DNA of 10,072 nucleotides from Grammothele lineata (taxonomy: Eukaryota > Basidiomycota > Agaricomycetes > Polyporales > Polyporaceae): positions 1 to 10,072 of the forward strand of contig NDFF03000086.1 in NCBI GenBank assembly GCA_002150815.3. The letters run 5' to 3'. Shown here piece after piece: positions 1 through 6,946 of this stretch (positions are counted from its first letter, which is position 1; the number at the start of each line of letters is the position of its first letter). The notes beneath the pieces were generated by a model. That model saw only the letters and a list, made by a program, of their open reading frames with translations. It searched no databases and was not told the origin of the DNA. A program made the translations under genes and the position numbers.

Positions 1-10
1 AGTCCATAGG

Positions 11-106
11 GGACAATAGACGTACTGCATAATGAGGAATGAGAACAATAGACGTAGAGCATAATAGAGCATAAGGACAATAGCTAGGGGCGTAGAGGAC
101 AAACAG
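11..106. repeat. 32-bp tandem repeats at the left end of the window
   Basis: Three units start at exactly 11, 43 and 75. On the plus strand the core is ACAATAGACGTA, followed in the first two units by NNGCATAAT. Units 1 and 2 match at about 24 of 32 positions; unit 3 keeps GGACAATAG and a later CGTAG. A weaker ACAAATAGACGA follows near 123. The array lies downstream of the post-pol gene and may run off the left edge. It may be 3' UTR sequence, a minisatellite, or part of a 3' LTR or its flank; the sequence does not decide. Confidence 0.65.
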
Positions 107-149
107 AGGATGAAACTATAGTACAAATAGACGAGATAATCAGTCTGTC

Positions 150-1059
150 TTACAAATCGATCGCCTGGTCTGCTATGTCAGATTCCTCCGTCCCTTCGTC
201 CCCTTCGTTGCTTGACGCATCGTCGCTTTCATCACTCAGCACATCCGGCGTCATGGGCTCCGGCGATGCCACTAAGGCACGGTTGCTGAGCGTCGTAGGG
301 GTATCGTCGTTGGTGGGTGGGGTGACCAGGTCGCGCAGTACGGTCTGCGGTAGGTTCGAGATGACTCTGCATGAAATGTATTCAATCATACTTGCGGTAT
401 GACACTCGCCCCACAGTTTTGAATGCAACGTCCCCGTTGCATGCAGGGGGAGATGGATGCGATAAGAATATAAGGACGTACTTGTAACGGAGACGGATAA
501 GCTGTTGCGCCATCAAGAATGGCAGGTGACGGACATATCCGTAGAAGCCGTGGTGGTAATAGGAGAGGGGGAGGCAGAAGTCGCAGTTGAACAACTTCAC
601 CTGCGGCGCGTCGGAAATCTCCTGCTCCTGGCTGAGCGACCAGCCTGGTACTACAATGTGCGGCTCTCCATGGTGCATGATGAGGTCCTCTGCGTCGAAC
701 AGAATGCAGAGGCCGGGGGTAGGATTGACAGGAGGCGGCGCGATGATGATCTTCTCCATGTCTGCTTCCTCTGGCCTGCTAGGAGCGACGGCTCTGGATA
801 GCGCGACTCTGAAGACACTGAGGGAGTGCGTGTCGAGAAACGCAATGCTGTTAAGCGGGATTGGCTTCGAGAACCAAGTGCGAAAGGTCCATCGACAGAG
901 TGTGACGTTGTAGGTTGGCCGTATGCCGGGGTCGACGAGCGTGGTGAGGTTCGCTTCAGAAAGGATGGGACGGTGTGGGCGAGGTGGTAAGTCGGTGTCT
1001 GGGCCGTCGACTATGACGTCAAAGATGCGAATAGTAGGGGGAAGCGAGAGAGAGGGCAT
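150..1059 (-). CDS. Unrecognised 264-residue protein encoded after pol, two exons
   Basis: The ATG at 1059 has a good fungal context (CACTATGCC) and begins 144 nt after the pol stop. The open frame extends 13 codons further upstream to a TTG, but no ATG lies there. Exon 1 (1059-482) plus exon 2 (366-150) make 264 residues; unspliced, the frame stops at 382 after 225. I do not recognise the family. The N-terminal half is proline-containing with several aromatic residues (WTFRTWFSKP near residue 56), and the middle has a Cys- and Tyr-rich stretch (FNCDFCLPLSYYHHGFYGY near 155). The tail, about residues 230-264, is strongly acidic. No signal peptide or clear membrane segment is visible, so an env-like protein is unlikely despite the post-pol position. 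It could be an accessory protein of the element or a neighbouring host gene. Third codon positions are mostly G or C in both exons, which supports real coding. Confidence 0.6.
367..481 (-). other. Predicted 115-nt spliceosomal intron in the post-pol gene
   Basis: The donor reads ACAA|GTACGT and the acceptor TTTCATGCAG|AG, both good fungal sites, with a possible branch region GATTGAAT about 15-20 nt before the acceptor. Removing it joins two frames exactly (two bases of a codon from exon 1, one from exon 2) and opens 72 further codons with a G/C-rich third position. Without splicing the frame ends within the intron. The prediction rests on sequence only. Confidence 0.6.
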
Positions 1060-1203
1060 AGTGAAAAGCGTAGAGGTAGTGCAGATGCGGCGGCGCAAGA
1101 TTCACGTGGAGGAAAAGAAGCCGGGGAGTCGGGGAGCAGAAGCTGCGCTCAGCGCGGTATATGTGACGCGTGCAGACGCTCACAGGACGGGGATCAAACT
1201 CGC

Positions 1204-4200
1204 TTAAGACGGTCGGTAGTCAGGATCGTCAGAATCGGAAGCGGAATCTGTCATCTCAGATTCTGGATCTGAGGTTGAGCGCTCATCGGGACTTTCGGTA
1301 ATCTGCTGATGGCGAAGACCTTCGGGGACTCGGGGAGAGTACGGCAAAAGCCGAAAGGCTGCGAAACCTTGTCGCATGAACGTACCGTCGAGTTCTTTGA
1401 GCACATACGCTCCTTTCTTCGTCTGCCGGTCAATTATATATGGACCTGAGTATCTTGGCGAGTACTTATCAGCTAGCCCAGCGTCTCGTTCAGAGTTACG
1501 TACAAGTACTAGTTGTCCTTTCTTTAACGGCTTGGTATGTAGTCGATTGCGAAAGCGCTTCTCAAATTGAGCCTTAGATGCCAAGCGCGCCTTTTCAATA
1601 GCTTTGCTCGCTCGCTTCAAATCATGTTCTCGCTTATCCAGATGTCTCATTCGTAATGCCAGTAATTCAGCTGATGATAGCCCTGCTCGGTAGCTGCTAA
1701 TCATGAATGTTGCTTCGGTCAAATCGAAGGGAAGTATGGGATGTACACCATGAAGTAAATAAAATGGACTGAAACCTGTTGATCGTCGTGTTGTAACACG
1801 ATCTGCGAAGAACGCTAAGGGGACTTTCTGTGGCCATTCACTTGGATGGTCCTTACAGTCTTTCAATATTGCTTGCCTTATTGTAAAGTGTCCTTGCTCG
1901 ACAACTCCATTACTATGTTTGTTATACGGCATAATCTTAATTTGAGGGATTCCATACCGCTTCAGTAGAATTGTAGTAGCTCCTTTAAATTCTGAGCCAT
2001 TGTCGGTGACAATCTCAGCAATGTGGCCATATCTGCATATAATTTGTTCCCATAGAAATCGTGCAATGTTCTTTGAATTGTTCTTCTTTAATGCACGTCC
2101 CTCTGCGGCATGTGTAAAGTCATCTCTTGCTGCTACTAGGTAACGGTATCCATGTGCGTTGGGCATGAACATGACATCAACATAGATCTGTGTGAATAGT
2201 GTGGTTGGTAGCCTGATAGTTGGAGGGACTTCTTTTCGTTTCGTGCTCCAAATTTGACATTCATGGCATGTGCTAACATGATGCTTTACATCTTGATAGA
2301 GATGTGGCCAATAGAAACGATCACGCAGATGATAGAATACTCCGTAGGCTCCTCTGTGGCCTAACTTCTCATGTGCGACAGTTAAAATCTCTTCTCTTCG
2401 ACGATGGTCAAATATAACTAGTAGCGGGAGGCTTGTAGTGGTTCGTCGAAACATTCGTCCACCTTCCATGAAATAACGAGCTGCTTGCTGTAGAAAGCGA
2501 CGTTTACCTTGGACAGTAGGAAATGATGGTGTCTTTAATGTCTGCAGGAACTCCCGTATACTGTGAAGGGTAGTCTCCTGTTTATCTTCACGCAAGCTAA
2601 ACGACGGGAGACTCTCAACATTTGAAGTCGTGGTATATAGTGCTGCATTGTCTAGCCAGTCTTCAAGCTCCTGTGCATGCTGTCTCTCTTCTTCGCTAGG
2701 TGTACGTCTTGAAAGAGCATCAGGGCCTCGGTGTTTATCAGCGGGTATATGACGGAGTTCGAAGTCAAATAAGAGTATGCCTTGAATCCATCGGTTCATT
2801 GTCGCATTTGGTTGTAGATCAGGATTATTGAGCATGTCTTTGATAAACTTGGCGTCCATTTCCAGAATCAATCTCTTTACTCCTACAAGGTATAATCGCC
2901 AGTGCCGCAGGGCTCTAAAGCAACCGTACAGCTCTAGCTTTGGCTGACTATATCTTGCTTCTCGCTCATTGAAAGGCAGGGAGCCATAACGTGCAGGTCT
3001 TTGTCGGCCATTGTTATCCTCCTGTGAGAGAATAAATCCCACTGCAATCTTACTGGAGTCTACTGACATATACACTGGTTGATCAGATTCATAGTCAATT
3101 GGATGCAAAGCCGGTGCGGATGTGATTAGCTCCTTTAACTTCTGAAATGCTTCTTCTTGCGGTGTATCCCAAATGAAGTCCGCATCCTTTCGTATCAACT
3201 TTGTAAGTGGTCGTGCAATCTCTGAATATCCTTTAATCCAGATACGGACAGTCCCACATAGGCCTAAAAATCCCCGTACGTCCTTGACTGTTTTTAGGGG
3301 TGGCCAATTCAATACTTTCTCAATCTTCACATCTTCTGGTACTCTTCCTTCGATAGTACACTTCTGTCCTACTATAATTGCACTAGGGCGACAGATTTGC
3401 ATCTTCTTTGCAGACACTGTAGCTCCAGCATGTCCGAGACGGTGTAGAATGCGATGGGTATCAAGTGCATGTTCCCAAATGAATCGTCGAATGCCTGGAT
3501 TCTCTTTCAATACTTCTGGCTTACCATTTTCATCCAAATACTGTGTGCAGGGGCCCTTGATAGGCAAGTCGTCGATAAAGATGTTGGCGATATGTGGAAT
3601 TTCATCTTGCAAAATAAAAGACATGCAATTCTGAAACTCAGCAGGCGAGTTGGTATATCCTTGTGGCATACAGGTAATACGGAGGAGACCGAGTGGTGTC
3701 AGAAATGCAGTTAAGTCTCGACTCCTCGGATCGACTATACGAGCGTCATATCCTGAAAAGAGATCAAATACTGTATAGCACTGGCGTCCAGCGAATGATT
3801 CTACAAAGTCATCAAGTATCGGCGGGACCATGGTATCACGAATGCTGACTTTATTGAGAGGTTGAAGGTCATGGACTATTCGGAGGTCTCCGTTCTTCTT
3901 CAACACCCAAAACCATCTTGATCGGTAAGACGACTGACTAGGTTCATATACTCCTGCTGCAAGTTTGCTTTTAACGATCTCAATAATCTTGTTCTTGATT
4001 CCAGGGGGTATAGGAATATTGCCAAGCTTCCATGGTACGTGCTCGACAGTCGGCATAATATATGGAGTGAAGTAATCACTACGGAGCGTACCACGTTCAC
4101 TATCGACGAAGGCAATACATTTCTCATTAAGCTGTAGGATATGGAGGAATAGCTTCTCTTCTTCGGGCCATAGAAAGTCATCTGGATTTAAATTGATCTT

Positions 4201-5031
4201 CTTAACTCTTTCAGGTGTAAGTTTCGCAGTCGGGACAAAGTCAGGAATGTTCGGCGATAACTCAGGTAAAGTCGCAAGAGGGTCTTCCGGAAACTTACGT
4301 ATAACTTTGACTTCTTCAGGGGTATGTGCAGGTACCGGCTTAATTTTCTTATCGGCTCGTTTGTATGCTGTCTGGACAAGAGGTATAGATTCGGAGCTGT
4401 CATGCGACTCCGAATACTCAGTCGTAGTGTAGTAGAATGAAAAACATTTATTGTCTTCTTCAGGAACATTGCTTAGAAGCCTATCGGACGCTTCTACACA
4501 TGTATTAAGTCCTTGCAGTGAAGCCGAAGCCGAAGCTTCGAGCCGAAGGCGCGAAGTCGAGCCTTCCTGCCCGTCGAAGAAATAAGCGCCGTCCTCGGCG
4601 CTTGTTCGGCACCGCATACGGGGATCGGGTGCGCGCGAGTCGTCGAGACGGGCCGCGGGAACGTGTAGTCGGTCGAAAACAATTGCGCGCGCATACGAAC
4701 AGTGGTGGTCTATACGGCGCGCAGAGGCGCATTCAAGTCGGGCCGTGCGCGGAGGTTCGGGGTATATCGGCGCTCGCGCCGAGGGTATATTCGAGCGACT
4801 AAGTACATGCGGGACTACAGTCGAGGGCGCTAGGTACATGATAGGTACAGGAAAAGAGGGCAAGTCGAGGTCGCGAGCATAGAGTAAGGAAACGAATCTT
4901 GATAATGCGAGCGGAATGCTAAAGATACTTGAGTCTCTTGCAGAAAATGAGCGGCGGGAGGGGCTTACCTCAGTCGAGAGGCTGGTCGAGTTCCTCGCGA
5001 AAGTACTCGCATAGCCATTTGGAGATTTCAT
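1204..5031 (-). CDS. pol: Pol polyprotein: reverse transcriptase, RNase H, integrase
   Basis: This ORF gives 1275 residues from its first ATG at 5031, or it is entered by frameshift from gag. Residues 1 to about 185 are GC-biased and match no domain I know. RT follows: FWVLKKNGDLRIVHDL from 374, the first catalytic Asp in FDLFSGYD (D423), PQGY at 456-459 and FIDD at 485-488 in place of the common YxDD. RNase H has D658, E700, D726 and D771. Integrase has an HHCC zinc site (H887, H892, C922, C925), then D952, D1010 and E1045 with 34 residues between the last two, and a GPY/F-type C-terminal module with GPY at 1196-1198. No chromodomain is evident. The last 30 residues are acidic and serine-rich. 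The products would copy element RNA into DNA and integrate it. The stop is TAA at 1206-1204, and no internal stop or frameshift is seen. Confidence 0.95.
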   Translation of the reverse strand: MKSPNGYASTFARNSTSLSTEVSPSRRSFSARDSSIFSIPLALSRFVSLLYARDLDLPSFPVPIMYLAPSTVVPHVLSRSNIPSARAPIYPEPPRTARLECASARRIDHHCSYARAIVFDRLHVPAARLDDSRAPDPRMRCRTSAEDGAYFFDGQEGSTSRLRLEASASASLQGLNTCVEASDRLLSNVPEEDNKCFSFYYTTTEYSESHDSSESIPLVQTAYKRADKKIKPVPAHTPEEVKVIRKFPEDPLATLPELSPNIPDFVPTAKLTPERVKKINLNPDDFLWPEEEKLFLHILQLNEKCIAFVDSERGTLRSDYFTPYIMPTVEHVPWKLGNIPIPPGIKNKIIEIVKSKLAAGVYEPSQSSYRSRWFWVLKKNGDLRIVHDLQPLNKVSIRDTMVPPILDDFVESFAGRQCYTVFDLFSGYDARIVDPRSRDLTAFLTPLGLLRITCMPQGYTNSPAEFQNCMSFILQDEIPHIANIFIDDLPIKGPCTQYLDENGKPEVLKENPGIRRFIWEHALDTHRILHRLGHAGATVSAKKMQICRPSAIIVGQKCTIEGRVPEDVKIEKVLNWPPLKTVKDVRGFLGLCGTVRIWIKGYSEIARPLTKLIRKDADFIWDTPQEEAFQKLKELITSAPALHPIDYESDQPVYMSVDSSKIAVGFILSQEDNNGRQRPARYGSLPFNEREARYSQPKLELYGCFRALRHWRLYLVGVKRLILEMDAKFIKDMLNNPDLQPNATMNRWIQGILLFDFELRHIPADKHRGPDALSRRTPSEEERQHAQELEDWLDNAALYTTTSNVESLPSFSLREDKQETTLHSIREFLQTLKTPSFPTVQGKRRFLQQAARYFMEGGRMFRRTTTSLPLLVIFDHRRREEILTVAHEKLGHRGAYGVFYHLRDRFYWPHLYQDVKHHVSTCHECQIWSTKRKEVPPTIRLPTTLFTQIYVDVMFMPNAHGYRYLVAARDDFTHAAEGRALKKNNSKNIARFLWEQIICRYGHIAEIVTDNGSEFKGATTILLKRYGIPQIKIMPYNKHSNGVVEQGHFTIRQAILKDCKDHPSEWPQKVPLAFFADRVTTRRSTGFSPFYLLHGVHPILPFDLTEATFMISSYRAGLSSAELLALRMRHLDKREHDLKRASKAIEKARLASKAQFEKRFRNRLHTKPLKKGQLVLVRNSERDAGLADKYSPRYSGPYIIDRQTKKGAYVLKELDGTFMRQGFAAFRLLPYSPRVPEGLRHQQITESPDERSTSDPESEMTDSASDSDDPDYRPS

Positions 5032-6946
5032 GTGTGGACACGTTGAGCGCGTACTCGACGAGGTCGCGAAACCCGTCGAGTGCGGTGTCAACCGTGTCGT
5101 GGAGCTCGTCCGTCGCGAGCAGCCGCGCGATGATGCGCCGCTGCCGCTCGGGGTCGTCCAGGCACGCGTCGGGCGTCACGGAACGCGAAGGCGGCGGGGA
5201 CGGCGTGGCGAAACGCGTAGGCGGGAGCGCGACAGGGTCTTCGGCGGGGGCGGGCGTATGTACGGGAGTCGGCGTGGGGATCGCGGGCGTGGACAGCGCT
5301 CCAGGCGCGTCGGTGGCGTATTGCGTGTAGAACGATAAGAGGGGCGGCGGGGCCGCGACGATGGAAGTGGGCGCGCTCAGCTCGAGGGCGCACGCGTTGA
5401 GCGAGGGGTATTCATACGAAAGCGCTGCTAGCGCGTCAGCGAGCGCGGCGTACTCAGTACGTGGAGACGGCGTACCTTCGTCGTGCCGCGGCGCGTCAAA
5501 GCGAACGGAGACGTCGTCCACATAGTGGACGACGTCGCGTTCCGCTTGATGCGTGCGGTGCGCGCGGTACGCGTCTGCGTAGGGGCCAGTGCGGCGCGCG
5601 ACTTGCGTGCGCGGGTCGATCGTGCGTGCGGGGGACGCGGAAACGCGCGGTTTCTTGACGGGACGCGGGGACTCGTCTTGATAGAGGAGATCCTCGCACG
5701 CGGCTTGGAACGCGTGCGGGGATTCCGGGGGCGTCGTCGCAGGGGACGGGGTCGCGGAGACGGAGACGAGGTCGGGGATCTCCTCCGAGACGGACGAGAG
5801 CGGCGAGTCTTGCGGGAAGCGTAAGCCTTCGGGACGGGGTACGTCGTACAACGTGACGGGCTTACCTGGGAGAACGGCAGTCGTCGAGCCGTCCGGCGGC
5901 AGCAGGTAGCGGGCGTTGAGAGGTACGGGTTCGCGGTCGAGGTACGGGAAGGGTGTCGCGGGGCGCGGAAAACGAGCGTGTCGGGGGAGCGGAGGGATGG
6001 TGTCGTTCGAGGGGGACGAGACGGGCGATGAAAGCGTACCGGGGTCGTTAGCGGACAGAACGCCGGCCGGCGGCGTGAGCGAGTGTGCAGGGTCGATGGG
6101 AATGGGGCTGAGGGGTTCGTGTGCGGCGATCGGGGAGGGTGCGAGTGAACGGAGGGGGACGGGGAGCTGGAGGAGAGGGGCGCTATGGGCGCGTCGTGCG
6201 TCGTCGGCGGATGACGTGGCGTGTATGACGAGAGGTACGTACCTGACTACCTCGCCGTTGCTGCCCTGCTGACTCTCCCGGCCCTCCGGTGCGTGGTCGG
6301 CGTTGTCTTCGGTGGCCTGGGCGCGGCGCCACTCGAGGACCTCGCGGAGGAGGCGGGCGAGAGCGGGGTCGCCTGGCGCAGTCGGGTCGCCAGGCGCGGA
6401 GTCGGCGTCGTCGTCGGTGTCGTCGGAGATCGAGAACGCGGGTGGAGGGACGAGCGAGGGGAAAAGGGGTAGCTCGAGAGGCAGAGAGGAGGCGGAGGAG
6501 AGGAAGAGAGGGGTGTCCGGCGGGGACGGAGTGGTGTCGCGGGGAGAAGGAGAGCAGGGCCGCGCGGCCGTGTACTCGGACGGGCGCTCGTACGCCGCCG
6601 AGCACGTGCTAGGCGCGCGCTCCTCGCGCTCGGGCTCGTTGAGGTGCGCGGTGGGGAAAAAACGTACCCAGGCCTGCCCGTGCCTGCGCGCGGTCTCGCG
6701 AACGGGCGCGCCGAGGGCGTCGGACACGTTCGCGACGAAGCGCGAGGCGGGGAGGACCCAGTCTTCGTACGCGCAGTCCTGCCAGGACCCGTAAGACTCT
6801 AAAAACATGATATCAGTCTCGAGGCCGCCATCGTAGTGCGGCGCGATAGCCGTCGGGTGCGTCGCGTCGGGTGCGTTAGTGTAGTAAGACATCGCGGATA
6901 GTGTTTCGGGGGTACTGAGGGTGTCTGGGGAGGATTCCGGAGGTGT
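4500..6946 (-). other. GC-rich compositional block between protease and RT
   Basis: From about 6946 down to about 4500 the DNA becomes markedly richer in G+C than the gag and pol coding regions on either side (judged by eye). It covers the C-terminal extension of Gag-Pro (residues about 832-1489) and the first 180 or so residues of the pol frame, neither of which resembles a known retroelement domain. An ATG at 6892 (Gag residue 850) lies near the upstream edge. The block causes many long spurious open frames on both strands. It could be an acquired segment fused in frame, or an old domain that has drifted in composition. It extends through the gag/pol frame change. Confidence 0.7.
4970..5031 (-). 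promoter_or_regulatory. gag/pol overlap, candidate +1 frameshift or reinitiation region
   Basis: The pol frame is +1 relative to gag. Counted from the first in-frame pol ATG (5031), the two overlap by 62 nt, ending at the gag TGA (4972-4970). The pol frame stays open upstream of that ATG at least to about 5130. Ty3 makes Gag-Pol by programmed +1 frameshifting, so the frame relation fits that mechanism. I do not see the Ty3 slip heptamer in the correct gag frame. A shift at the gag stop itself, or reinitiation at 5031, would also give the pol frame. Confidence 0.5.

Noticed and set aside
184..211. A purine-rich run on the minus strand as a polypurine tract for a 3' LTR.
   Set aside because: It is explained by the Glu/Gly/Asp codons of exon 2, and the sequence after it does not resemble the 5' LTR start.
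150..1059. The third ORF as an env gene.
   Set aside because: No signal peptide, transmembrane helix or cleavage-site pattern is visible; only its position after pol would suggest it.
1060..1098. A 13-codon upstream extension of the third ORF beginning at 1098.
   Set aside because: It begins with TTG rather than ATG. The ATG at 1059 has a good fungal context and is the more likely start.
5032..5091. A 20-codon upstream extension of pol beginning at 5091.
   Set aside because: It begins with TTG, an implausible eukaryotic start. The frame is open there, but if translated it would be by frameshift from gag.
4518..6794. Many open frames of 60-160 codons on the plus strand and in the other minus frame.
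   Set aside because: They fall in the GC-rich block where stop codons are rare, lie opposite long minus-strand coding frames, and show Arg/Gly-rich shadow composition with no recognisable motif.
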